This document shows, piece after piece, positions 1 to 9,062 of a stretch of 64,000 bases of DNA (position 1 is its first letter; each line of letters opens with the position of its first letter). Origin of the DNA: Odontocerum albicorne (Eukaryota; Arthropoda; Insecta; Trichoptera; Odontoceridae). The position numbers and the translations under genes are program-made. The DNA lies in contig OX463844.1 of the NCBI GenBank assembly GCA_949825065.1, positions 930,001-994,000 of the forward strand. The letters are read 5' to 3'. Under the pieces are notes generated by a model. The model was not told the DNA's origin. It saw only the letters and a list, made by a program, of their open reading frames with translations, and searched no databases.

Positions 1-340
1 ATATATACAAAGGTTTCTTCTATTCACGTGACAGCTGCGAAACATTCTCAATCACGAGGGATAATGCTGTGCGTTGTGGTTTTCAGCTATGTCTCGAACT
101 CAGTGCACTAGATGTCTCTATCCCACTCGGTCTTGGACCATAATACTGAATTCAGCGCTCAAGAAGAACCCTGTTAACTCCTTATTTATTCCGTCCATCT
201 CACAATACATCTTACTTTTGCTCGCTTTTCTTCAACGGTCCCTGAGACTTTCATATTTTTTCTTGTAACATGTTCAAAATACTAAGCTGGTGTGCTGGTG
301 TGTCCCTTAAAACAAAATAAAAACCTAACGCATTCGTGGA
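1..340. other. AT-rich flank, nothing recognised
   Basis: No reading frame resembling a known family, no repeat unit and no terminal repeats are visible here. The short open frames have no recognisable motif and are probably chance. Confidence 0.5.
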
Positions 341-643
341 AGCCTAGGTGTTACATACATCAACAGTAAGATGAAGGAGATGCGATTGAGATAGTATGGT
401 CACGCTGGACGCAGAGCACCCAATCACATTGTGAACTAGGCAATCTCCATGGATCTTCCTCGAATAACAACCAGAGGAAGACCGAAGAATTCATGGGTGG
501 TGCAAAAAGATAACCTGATGCAGAGGCATGGCCTGGGGGACGTAGTCCGGGACAGAAGAGCATACAACCTGAGGACGAGGAGAGCTGACCCCAATGGTCT
601 TCGCAGACAGTGAGTTGGGATGGAGCCAAGGAGAAGAAGTAAC
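341..643 (+). mobile_element. LINE-C 3' fragment (ORF2 C-terminus), copy 1
   Basis: The plus strand encodes the last part of a non-LTR retrotransposon ORF2: a degraded RLR.YGHAGRRAPNHI segment, then WVVQKDNLMQRHGLGDVV, RDRRAYNLRTRRADPNGLRR and a terminal EPRRRS. The arrangement '(R/L)RxxGHVxRR ... P.. W.V..D' is typical of the tail downstream of the reverse transcriptase in many insect LINEs. In-frame stops (for example after RLR, and after LRRQ) show it is dead. A second, better-preserved copy lies at 60848-61130 on the same strand. The copy is 5'-truncated, as expected from aborted target-primed reverse transcription. The exact clade cannot be assigned from this tail. Confidence 0.75.
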
Positions 644-1085
644 ATGTTCAAAATACGTAGAATTCTCTTTCTGCATGTTATCGATAGCTTTTAGGGTATT
701 TCCATTTCTTGGATGATTGATACGTTGTTGCATCTTGCGGTTCGTGGGATACGGAACATCCGCCTCCATCACCACATCTCAAAGGCATCTATCGTATTTC
801 TTTCCTTCCTTATTTCCATACCACTTCATACAGTGCCATAGAGAATACTAGAGATATAACATGATGGATTTTGGTTCTTCTAATTATATATTATACATGT
901 TTAAGTATGTGTATAAATCAATGTATGTATCTATTTCATTATTTTTTATATAAAAATATAAAATACATGATTTATATTCGTAACAACATAAAAAACTTAT
1001 CAATGTGAACCTTGGTTTTGAACAAGTTTTTAATTTTCATCAAATCTTGGTGTTATAATATTTTTTTACAGCGTCCTTTACTGTC
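644..1085. other. AT-rich spacer, nothing recognised
   Basis: Low-complexity AT-rich DNA between two LINE tails. No motif, repeat unit or frame worth reporting is seen. Confidence 0.5.
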
Positions 1086-1492
1086 CATGCAGTGAGACTC
1101 TGAAATCAGTTACAAACCAATAAAAGACTCGCTCCGTCCTTGGCACGATTTAAGAAGCGACTGAAAAACTCTTAATTTCTAGTCAGTAAAATAACGTGTT
1201 TTTTTCATGATTTTTCTTTTCCTTTCCTCTTCACCATCCCTTTCTTTCCTTTTGATTGATGATATCTCACTTTATATAAAAAATAATGTTCGGGTGATTG
1301 TCCGTCTTTGTGGTGTTCGTGGGCATATGCTCACGTATGTGTTTATGGATTTCTTGGGGATAGATAGTCATTTGAATGATTTATGCGACCACGTATCTTG
1401 CTTAATTTATTTTTGTCTGGTTGGTTAGAAGATATTGCCGCCTGGCAATAATCTCGCCAGGTTGTATTTGCAATAGTGCTAAATAAATAAAT
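1086..1492 (+). mobile_element. LINE-A 3' end (ORF2 C-terminus plus 3' UTR)
   Basis: The frame near 1090-1175 reads AVRL*NQLQTNKRLAPSLAR followed by FKKRLKNS and a stop. This matches the common LINE ORF2 ending '(T)VRLWNxLPxxIRxAPSLxxFKxxLKxx'; the tryptophan codon has become TGA, so the copy is dead. A ~300-base 3' UTR follows, then a compact tail at 1418-1492 (GGTTGGTTAGAAGATATTGC and a CCAGG-TTGTATTTGCAAT stretch) and an AAATA-rich end. The same tail ends the tRNA-derived SINEs of this window. Further copies lie in antisense at 51525-52440. 5'-truncated and inactive. Confidence 0.75.
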
Positions 1493-2375
1493 ATATTATT
1501 AAATATAGATTGCACCTTATTCGTACGTCATAACATATTCATACTACAATCTTTTTCACAAGTAATTTTTTTTTATAATTTGAGTCGAATACATGTTTCA
1601 ATACCCAAAAGCCATTACTATTGAGGCCTCAAGTGGTTCGGAAAATATCTAAAATATTTTTTTATGTTTGTAACGTGTCACGTTATTGCGCAAATAAATT
1701 TAAATGTTATAAGTTATTAATAAGTATACCGCGACCCATTTCATATGCCACTTGACTCAATTTTAACTCGCGATCCATATAATTAACTGATTATTCAGTG
1801 CCTTTGTCTTCCAGTCATATGCCATTGTTTAAAGATGCTGTGATGTGCAGGGTGAAAAGACATTTTTAAACTTTTCAAAATAAATTTTACATTTGTAAAA
1901 GAACAAAGAATTTGAATCAAAACAAATCATTACATGTCATTCGGGCTATAACACTGCACGGTTTTGAACATTAATCGGCATGGTATGACCTAAATAGGGC
2001 GAAACATAATTATAAGGCCATGCGGCACGTACCTGGGTATTAGCAGGCCAATTACAGTCGCAGTATTAGTAGGCCATTAGGATGTTTGACAAATGCTTTC
2101 AATTGAGTGCAGAGGTGCAACATGCATGGAAACGACATGTAATTAACCATACATGTCATGTTGAGCCACAGGGTGATGGGTAGGCGGGATCTTACATGCA
2201 GTAAATGCGATGTAAATGGGCAACAAATATTGATCAGATTGTCATTGTTAATAGTATTCTCTGATCACAGTTCATGGCACTGTGATAATAATTGAGACAA
2301 TTATTTCTGAAAAGATCTTTATTTCAGCTTTACATCGGTTCTTCAAACCAATTGGCTACTCCGATCAAGGCTCAT
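1493..2375. other. AT-rich spacer, nothing recognised
   Basis: About 880 bases without a recognisable frame, tandem repeat or terminal repeat. A GGCCAT/TAGGCC-rich patch near 2010-2090 is slightly less AT-rich but has no identifiable origin. Confidence 0.45.
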
Positions 2376-2645
2376 TTTGCTTCATTCGATATTTTCTGTG
2401 AAAGTATTTGTTTTAGTGCTCCATAGACTTTGCTTCCCATCGCTACACGCTGGTCAATATTCCTCTTCTGAAAAAGTACTGCCTATGTAACAAAATTCAT
2501 CAACTTGTTCTAATCTTTCATTGTTCACCCACATACCGCAGTTACTTTTTCTTTTACACTTTTCTAGCACAAAAATTTTATTTCGCAAAATTAATTCTCA
2601 GATCTTTCTCTTCAATTTACTTTAAACCCTCTGAAACCAACCTCT
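2376..2645 (-). mobile_element. LINE reverse-transcriptase fragment (antisense)
   Basis: Read on the minus strand, about 2450-2560 gives NERLEQVDEFCYIGSTFSEE and a neighbouring frame near 2390-2450 gives VAMGSKVYGALKQILSQK. 'LEQVxxFxYLGSxxxxxG' is the conserved segment C-terminal to the YADD catalytic region in many insect LINE reverse transcriptases. Several frameshifts and stops interrupt it. No flanking LINE end is visible, so it is an isolated relic. Confidence 0.65.
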
Positions 2646-2865
2646 TAATAGAAACAAAAAAAATGGGTCAAGTGGTAGGGCTAAAACAACAGTTTAAAAA
2701 GTATCTTAATTATTGGAAATTGTAAGAAATATTAAAATTTGGAAAAGAAAGTTGGCGTCCATCTGATGAGTGAAAAAGTTGGTAAAAGCGAATTCCAATG
2801 AAGCTAAGATTTACATTATATTGTAAAGTATAAGATTATGAATGTGTCGACTCCATCAGCCCTAC

Positions 2866-3522
2866 TCCTAGATCATAGTTTCCAAATCTTTTTCGCCCCG
2901 TAGACCACTTGCCGATTTTTTTGTTTTCCGTAGACCCCCTGCCTGCCTAATATTGAATTTTCCTAAACTTATTAACTTCAAATGTGTTTTTGACAACTGA
3001 CACAGTGCTGTTCACTATGACAAGGTTTTTTGTAGAGTGGACAATTGTAAAAAAAAAAAAAACATGTACAATTTTCATTCATACCTTTATTAAAAAGACA
3101 CAAAATGCAAGTATAGATTTGGCTTTGGAACGAAACAAATCAAAACCTTGTAAAATTCTTAATTAAAATAAAACACAAATAACTGTTAATGAGAGGGATA
3201 ACCCTGATGCTCTGATTGCAATGATTCTACATTTGGCTCCAAATTAGTGAGGTATAGTCTTAAATCTCCACGTTCAGTGATTTGCATTCGATTTATTTGT
3301 ATAAGTATTTTCTATGTCTACTATAAGTATTATGTACACACAATCTGTATTAGGTGTAATAAGACATTTACGGAACGCCTAAATATTGATGGTGATCTGC
3401 TTAAATAGGATCCGCTCACGTGGACCCCCATTTACATCTCGTGTATCCCCAATTTCTTTTCTCGCTGACATATACCCCCTTGGGGGTCTATATACACCAC
3501 TTTGGGAATCTTTGCCCTAGAT
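2866..3522. mobile_element. hAT-like non-autonomous element with 8-bp target duplication
   Basis: The element spans about 2874-3514. It is bounded by imperfect inverted ends: CATAGTTTCCAAAT at the left, and CAAAGATTCCCAAA when the right end is read on the opposite strand. Flanks are tcctagat (2866-2873) and ccctagat (3515-3522), which match at 7 of 8 positions, as expected for an 8-bp hAT target duplication. Subterminal C-rich stretches (CGTAGACCAC / GTAGACCCCC left, ATACCCCCTTGGGGGTCTA right) are also inverted. No transposase is encoded; the open frame at 2984-3166 has no recognised domain. By size and ends this is a MITE-like derivative. Confidence 0.6.
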
Positions 3523-4030
3523 TGTTCCTGACTGGGGGCCGACTGGTACCAGAGGTACGAGTAACGTGACGGGCGGCCTGGTCGATTAACCGTCACTATC
3601 AGTCAGCCATCTCGGCTAGTGCTGATTGCGGCCCCCGAGCCACTGCTAAGTGCTAATACACAGACCACACCATTTAACACATCAGACTGTTACGAGTATT
3701 GCCCGTTATGAACGCCATTACTCGGAATCTTCAATTGAATCTATAATAGGTCAAAGACACGGTCTTGTATTCCAATAACAATTATGAATCAAAAGCTGGT
3801 AGATAGGAAGGAATTGCATTTAATTTTATTTATAGTTTGCTCAAGTTCCGAGTTAGAGCGCCCTTGAGAATCGAGAAGAGTTTGCGCTATAAAGTGTATT
3901 TTTATTATTCTTATTATAAGTAATAAATTCGTCAAATATATTTGTATGTACTCGAGTGTTAAATAAATAAACAATATGCCTGTGAAACTAAATTAAGAAC
4001 TTTTTTACGATTATTTGTTTTTATTTAATT
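3523..4030. other. Spacer with a GC-richer patch
   Basis: 3535-3670 is clearly more GC-rich than its surroundings, with no coding signature. It could be a unique or conserved host segment or an unidentified repeat. The rest is AT-rich without recognisable structure. Confidence 0.4.
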
Positions 4031-4715
4031 TTAGTCAGCACTAGTCAGTATTTAGTCAGTACTAGTCCATACTTAGTCAGCACTAGTCAGTATTTAGTCA
4101 GCACTAGTCAGTATTTAGTCAGTATTTAGTCAGCACTAGTCAGTATTTAGTCAGTACTAGTCCGTACTTAGTCAGCACTAGTCAGTATTAATTCAGCACT
4201 AGTCAGTATTTAATCAGCACTAGTCAGCATTTAGTCAGCACTAGTCAATATTTAATTAGCACTAGTCAGTATTTAGCCAGCACTAGTCAGTATTTAATTA
4301 GCACTAGTCACTATTTAGCCAGCACTTGTCAGTATTTATTCAGCACTAGTCAGTATTTAGTCAGCACTAGTCAGTATTTAATCAGAGTTAGTCAGTATTT
4401 AGCCAGCATTTGTCAGTATTTAATCAGCACTAGTCAGTATTTATCCAGCACTTGTCAGTATTTAGTCAGCACTAGTCAGTATTTAGTCAGCACTTGTCAG
4501 TATTTAGTCAGCACTAGTCAGTATTTAGTCAGCACTAGCCAGTATTCATTCAGCACTAGTCAGTATTTAGTCAGCACTAGTCAGTATTTAGCCAGCACTA
4601 GTCAGTATTTAGCCAGCACTAGTCAGTATTTAGTCAGCACTAGTTAGTATTTAATCAGCACTAGTCAGTATGAAGCCAGCACTTGTCAGTATATAGTCAG
4701 AAATAGTTAGTACTT
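4031..4715. repeat. 21-bp minisatellite, about 32 copies
   Basis: Tandem units of about 21 bp with the consensus AGTCAGTATTTAGTCAGCACT. Many units contain the palindrome ACTAGT. Variants include CAGCACTTGTCAG and TTAATCAGCAC. Copies diverge by a few bases each, so it is older or less homogenised than the satellite at 16.5 kb. Some units break the 21-bp register near 4045-4160, where TATTTAGTCAG is duplicated. Confidence 0.9.
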
Positions 4716-4864
4716 AGCCTAGCTAGGTGAATGCGCTTTCTTAAGAAATGTATACAGTCACAATTTAAGCGACAAGAAACTAGGTAAACGGAGAATTTAA
4801 TACAATGCGTAATTGAAGAATTGCGCTATATCAAAATCAAACTATGTTATATAAAAGTATGTAA

Positions 4865-5315
4865 GTTCTCTCCATAACGTATGGAAGTGAAACGTGGACT
4901 TATCAGAAGGAGGATAACAGTAAAATTAATGCTGTGGAGAGGGTCTGTATTAAAAAAAAGGCTGAATAGACAAATCATGAATGAAAGCATGCACATAATG
5001 AATGTTTCAAGAAAGATAAAGACAGGAGCCTTAAGATGGTTTGGTCATATGCAGAGAATGAATATCGAAAGAATTATTAATAGTATGTATAAGTCTGAAA
5101 TCCAAAGTACGTATGAAATAATTAAACCGAGAAAAACGTGGCTAGATCAAGTGGACCAAATTTTGTATGCAAGTTAAGTGAGAAGAATAAACAATAATAG
5201 ATTGTGCATTACGACATCTATGAATGTGGACGAAGTGCAAGTTATGTGCAGAGAAAGATAAATTTGGAGTTATGTTCTTTCTGCCTAACCCGCAAAATAC
5301 ACGACGTTAGGATTT
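4865..5315 (+). mobile_element. LINE-B ORF2 C-terminal fragment
   Basis: The plus strand reads LTYGSETWTYQKEDNSKINA, later IKTGALRWFGHMQRM, then PRKTWLDQVDQILYAS and a stop at 5177. Degraded continuation in other frames resembles a 'R.W.YVLSA.PA' ending to about 5300. 'YGSETWT', 'LRWFGHxxRM' and 'W.DQV' are the standard post-RT motifs of insect non-LTR retrotransposons. The family recurs at 6975, 16464, 31335, 40741, 42565, 48640, 48960 and 50565. The upstream RT is missing. Confidence 0.75.
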
Positions 5316-5699
5316 ATTTGTTTGTATATAACAGTCACAACAGCAAAACATAGTAAAACTGAAGATAAAATCCCATCATAATCACATTATACCTTGAAAA
5401 AGCATTCATTATAGAAACATTAAATGGATTAAACGTTATTCACTGATTTTGTTGATACAAGTATGCGAGTTATGTTAAAATGCGTTCATGATTCAGTGCC
5501 AAGAGAAAGGAAACTGTACACATGCTTAAGCACTTTTTTTGTTTTTATTTATTTACATGACAAGTAACTATATAAATTTTAGATCGATTGTGTACTATGC
5601 TGAATGTTTGCATTTAAAACGGTGTAAGGTAAGGTTGAATGTTGTCTAACAGTATTTTAAGATGTATGATGAACAAATAATGTTAACACTATTTTTTTA
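5316..5699. other. AT-rich spacer, nothing recognised
   Basis: No frame, tandem repeat or element boundary is seen between the LINE-B fragment and the Penelope-like tail. Confidence 0.45.
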
Positions 5700-5875
5700 T
5701 TCATAGTTAAGGCATTAACATTGTGGAGATTTAAAGACATTGTAATTTGTTTTAACAAACACTGTATATTCCACTTTTTGTAACTGATGATGAGGTGACA
5801 TCCTTGAAACCGGTAGGGTTATACCGTTACAAAAAGTGGAATAAACAATGTTCGATAAAACAAATTACAATGACA
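5700..5875 (+). mobile_element. Penelope-like element tail, inverted-junction copy
   Basis: The left half (about 5703-5783) is the element terminus in reverse orientation: ATAGTTAAGGCATTAAC, then TTTAAAGACATTGTAATTTG and a CACTTTTTGTAA end. The right half (5784-5875) is the same terminus in forward orientation, ending in GGAATAAACAATG and ACAAATTACAATG. The resulting 11-bp arms at 5771-5781 and 5829-5839 are perfectly complementary. Inverted copies of the terminal repeat are a hallmark of Penelope-like elements. No coding part remains. Confidence 0.7.
5771..5839 (+). ncRNA. Hammerhead-ribozyme-like fold (candidate)
   Basis: Core CTGATGA at 5784-5790, one extra T, stem II GAGG/CCTT (5792-5795 with 5802-5805, loop 5796-5801), GAAA at 5806-5809, a short stem III (A5809-T5827, C5810-G5826, bulged C5811, GGT 5812-5814 with ACC 5823-5825), then the cleavage-type triplet GTT ending at 5828. 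Stem I pairs 5771-5781 with 5829-5839 without mismatch. Type I hammerheads are known in Penelope-like element terminal repeats. The extra T before stem II, the bulge in stem III and the AA before the core are departures from the canonical fold, so activity is uncertain. Confidence 0.4.
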
Positions 5876-6357
5876 AGTAACTGAATGTATAGAAATATAA
5901 AAAGAAGTCAAATTTTTTTTTCTTTAATTTAAAGTAGATATTCAACGAACATGAATCTGGATTTTGATCTGATTTAAGTTGACGTTATATTTTGACGTTA
6001 AGTTGACGTTATACGTTATATATAAGTCATACGTTAAATATAAGTTATATATAAGTTGACGTTATACGTTATATTTAAGTTGACATTATACGTTACAAAT
6101 ATATTTTTAATTTCAGTTTGATATTTACTTTATATTTAAATATTTCTTATGTTTAAAGGGGTGCATTAAATGGTGCTTATGACCAGTTTAGCCTCTTGGA
6201 GCTTTCGGTGGACATCACATTCTTCAAAAGGTGTGTATACTTTAAGGGTGTACTTCAATTGTTGAAGTTCACTCTCAAGATCTTCTACAAATTATTGTTT
6301 TCTTTTTGTACCTTTACACCATGTCGTATTGTATTTTACTTTTGTTGTTTGCATTAC
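5876..6357. repeat. AT-rich spacer with degenerate GACGTTATA repeats
   Basis: Between about 5980 and 6105 the phrases TTGACGTTATACGTTATAT and TAAGTTGACGTTATACG recur with variable spacing, making an irregular short tandem array. The remainder, including the open frame at 6196-6426, has no recognised domain. Confidence 0.6.
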
Positions 6358-6515
6358 AGCCTGGTGGGATTATTGTTTTGTGGTTATTTCTTCCAGCCAA
6401 CCAGAAACATATTAAATAGGTCTTAATAGAAAAGCCGAATAAAATTCTTTTCTAAAAAAATCTGGTTCCCAACGGGAACTGTACTCACAACCTCCGGTAT
6501 GAAGACTTTTTCTCT
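6358..6515 (-). mobile_element. tRNA-derived SINE, degraded copy
   Basis: Antisense copy of the window's SINE. Its tail (CTGGTGGGATTATTG near 6360 and CCAGCCAACCAGAAAC near 6394) precedes the linker (AAAAAAATCTGGTTCC) and part of the tRNA-like head (CAACCTCCGGTATGAAG at 6489). The B-box region is degraded. The better copies at 43151-43342 and 46333-46550 identify it. Confidence 0.65.
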
Positions 6516-6635
6516 CTGTTTCTCTCTCCGGGATGAAGTTTTTCAAACTAGGCGACTGATTTTGTAACATATTTTACATATATTCATATTTTCTTTTACA
6601 AACCCTTTATCTCTCTTAAATGACGCAGCGTGTTT

Positions 6636-6789
6636 TTTTACCTCTCTCTTGCTCCCACTCATTTACCTTTCTCTTGCTCCCACTCATTTACCTCTCTCTT
6701 GCTCCCACTCATTTACCTCTCTCTTGCTCCCACTCATTTACCTCTCTCTTGCTCCCACTCATTTACCTCTCTCTTGCTCCCACTCATTT
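6636..6789. repeat. 25-bp minisatellite, 6 copies
   Basis: Tandem units of CATTTACCTCTCTCTTGC plus TCCCACT, 25 bp each, almost identical to one another, so recently formed. The open frames crossing it are by-products of the repeat. Strongly pyrimidine-rich on the plus strand. Confidence 0.9.
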
Positions 6790-6974
6790 CCAAGAAATTG
6801 GTTGTTTAAAAAATATACAGATTCGATTGTTTCGTGTTTTTTTTGTTCGCAGATATTTTCTCTCTCAAAATGAATAAAATTTTTACTTCTCCCCAGAAAG
6901 TGTCACTAATCTGTATTAATCTTATCTGGTTAATTTGAAAAGATTGTCATGTGGCAAAAAAAGCCCAAAGTAAC

Positions 6975-7080
6975 AGGTGTGTAAAGAATTATACCGAGAA
7001 AAACGTGGCTAGATCAAGTGGACCTAATTTAGAATGAAAGTTTAGTGAGAAGAATGAATAATAAAAGGATGTTGATAAAA
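6975..7080 (+). mobile_element. LINE-B fragment
   Basis: Sequence near 6990-7050 matches the CCGAGAAAAACGTGGCTAGA-TCAAGTGGACC part of the LINE-B copy at 4865-5315 (encoding PRKTWLDQVD). It stops where the Penelope-like fragment begins at about 7081, so that element may have inserted into it or truncated it. Confidence 0.65.
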
Positions 7081-7352
7081 TATTGAGGCCCTAGAAAAGT
7101 CAGGGCATCGGGGTGAACATCTGGCCAACACATATATTCCAAGAATCTCGCCGCTGCTCGCAGAGGTTGTCTCCCTCCACACATAGTCCCCAATCCGAAT
7201 GTTTACCGTTAGAAGTGTGTATGTCGATACAAGTTGGAACATAATTCAGTCTTGTTTGTGCTCTCCTGATGATGGAGTGAAAGCCTTGAAACCAGTTGGG
7301 TTGTACCGTTACAAAAAGTGGAATAAGCAATGTTTGATAAAACAAATAACAC
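7081..7352 (+). mobile_element. Penelope-like 3' fragment (end of GIY-YIG ORF plus tail)
   Basis: The plus strand begins with a degraded end of the endonuclease ORF (RISPLLAEVV, equivalent to KISPLLAEMI in the copy at 7650-8660). It continues into the terminal repeat with CTGATGA at 7266-7272, GCCTTGAAACCAG, TACCGTTACAAAAAGTGG and a final TTGATAAAACAAAT. The hammerhead-like core is present, but there is no long complementary stem I. 5'-truncated. Confidence 0.75.
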
Positions 7353-7499
7353 AGTTACCTGTGTAATAAAGAAACGAAACAAACAAAACAATATCAAAGT
7401 GAAAATAATCTATGTCAATGGTATGATTAATAAAATACATGTTATTTATTATGGGCATTCTAGTACGAAACACGCAAGATTATGTTTTCAAAACAGGTC

Positions 7500-8664
7500 T
7501 AAATAATTTTGTAATTTATTTTTAACAAACACTGTTTATTACACTTTTTTATGACGGTATAACCCTACCGGTTTCAAGGCTTTCACCTCATCTTCAGGGG
7601 AGTACAAACAAGACTAAATGCTGTTCGGATTGGCACCGACATAGACACTTCAACGGATGGAGGCGGGAGGGGTGAGGGGAAGGCTAGGTATCATTTCGGC
7701 CAGGAGCGGGGAGATTTTGGGGAAATAACTATTCAACAGATGCTCCGATCGGTATACTGACTTAGAAATTTCTAGGGCCTCTAATCTGTCCAATTTATTT
7801 CCGTTGCCGCTAATATGTAAGAATTTGGCATCATCGATAGAAAAAGTATGATTCTCACGGTGACAATGATTAGCCATTTCAGAATAAATTAGAGGATTTG
7901 TTAAGGCAGATTGGTGTTCACGAAATCTCTTTTCAAAAGATCTTCCTGTCTTTCCTATATAGAAATTATCACAGTCAGCACATAAAAGTTTATACACACC
8001 GCTGTTGCTAAGTATTCCATTTTTGCCTTTCCCATTAAATAAGAGTTTCCGGAGATTAAAGTTGGTGTAAAAAGCTGGCTTTATGTGACATGGAATATTT
8101 TTGGTTATTTCATTTGATATATTTTTTATAAATAAGACTTTGCTCCATTTATAGGTATGCTTATAGGTGTCGTTAAATATATAATCTTTTATAAGTTTCT
8201 TTTTTGTTTTGTTTTTTAAAAGTGAATCAATGAGGCTTCCAGGATAGCCATTATTTGTAGCAATTTTTTTGATGGTTATTAATTCCTTTTTAAAATTGTC
8301 GTCGGTTAATGGGACACTGAGCAATCTATGAAGCATACAGTTAAAGGCGGCGAATTTATGATTATTAGGATGGTTAGAAGTTGCTGGAATTATAGAGTCT
8401 GAATAAGTATTTTTCCTATATATATCAAAGTCAAATGTGCCTTTTTTCCGAGATAATGTTAGGTCCAAGAAATTTAATTTTCCGTCCTGTTCGGTTTCTA
8501 ATGTAAATTTTATAAAACTTTCTATAGAATTTAAATATTTAAGAAATTGGTGTAATTGTCTATCGGTACCCGTCCAAACACAAAGAATGTCATCTGCATA
8601 CCTAAACCAGCACAAAACATTTTTGGTTAACTTAAACTTACTCCTAAAAATACAAAATACATTG
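7500..8664 (-). mobile_element. Penelope-like retroelement, 5'-truncated
   Basis: Antisense element with its 3' terminal repeat at about 7500-7640 and its ORF at 7650-8660. The tail has the family features: CTGAAGA at 7591-7597 (minus), GAGG/CCTT stem, GAAAC and a GTC triplet near 7553-7555. An inverted copy of the last ~380 bases lies immediately beyond the truncated 5' end (8665-9062), giving an inverted terminal arrangement characteristic of Penelope-like elements. The N-terminal half of the RT is missing. Confidence 0.85.
7650..8660 (-). pseudogene. Penelope-like RT (C-terminal part) with GIY-YIG endonuclease
   Basis: The open frame 8615-7650 gives 321 residues and stays open a little further upstream (to about 8660). 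Numbering from the methionine at 8615, the RT catalytic box FRYADDIL lies at residues 4-11, followed by the RT thumb/linker region. A GIY-YIG domain has GVYKLLCADC at 206-215 and YIGKTGRSFEKRFREH at 219-234; the paired cysteines in CADC precede YIG as in other Penelope proteins. The frame has no internal stop, but the upstream RT fingers and palm are absent, so it is a truncated remnant. The intact protein would reverse-transcribe the element at a nick made by the endonuclease. Clear relationship to Penelope-like elements; no subfamily assigned. Confidence 0.85.
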
Positions 8665-9062
8665 AGTGAGAATCATACTTTTTCTATCGATGATGCCAAA
8701 TTCTTACATATTAGCGGCAACGGAAATAAATTGGACAGATTAGAGGCCCTAGAAATTTCTAAGTCAGTATACCGATCGGAGCATCTGTTGAATAGTTATT
8801 TCCCCAAAATCTCCCCGCTCCTGGCCGAAATGATACCTAGCCTTCCCCTCACCCCTCCCGCCTCCAACCGTTGAAGTGTCTATGTCGGTGCCAATTCGAA
8901 CAGCATTTACTCTTGTTTGTACTCCCCTGAAGATGAGGTGAAAGCCTTGATACCGGTAGGGTTATACTGTCATAAAAAAGTGGAATAAACAGTGTTTGTT
9001 AAAAATTAATTACAATGTCTTTAAACCTCCACAACGTTAATGCCTTAACTATAAACAACATA
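8665..9062 (+). mobile_element. Inverted Penelope-like terminal segment
   Basis: Near-identical reverse-complement copy of 7500-7870. It encodes SIDDAKFLHISGNGNKLDRL and ISPLLAEMIPSLPLTPP, then the tail with CTGAAGA at 8927-8933, GATAC in place of GAAAC, and CTGTCATAAAAAAGTGG. It ends with the family terminus ACATTGTCTTTAAACC-type sequence and GCCTTAACTATAAAC at about 9045-9060. With 7500-8664 it forms a hairpin-like locus with a ~800-base loop. Confidence 0.8.

Noticed and set aside
6620..6877. Serine/leucine-rich small ORFs over the 25-bp repeat
   Set aside because: Caused by the tandem repeat in two frames; no independent coding evidence.
8437..8874. 145-codon plus-strand ORF
   Set aside because: It is chimeric: its first part is the antisense of the Penelope-like RT and its second part the inverted copy of the element's ORF end.
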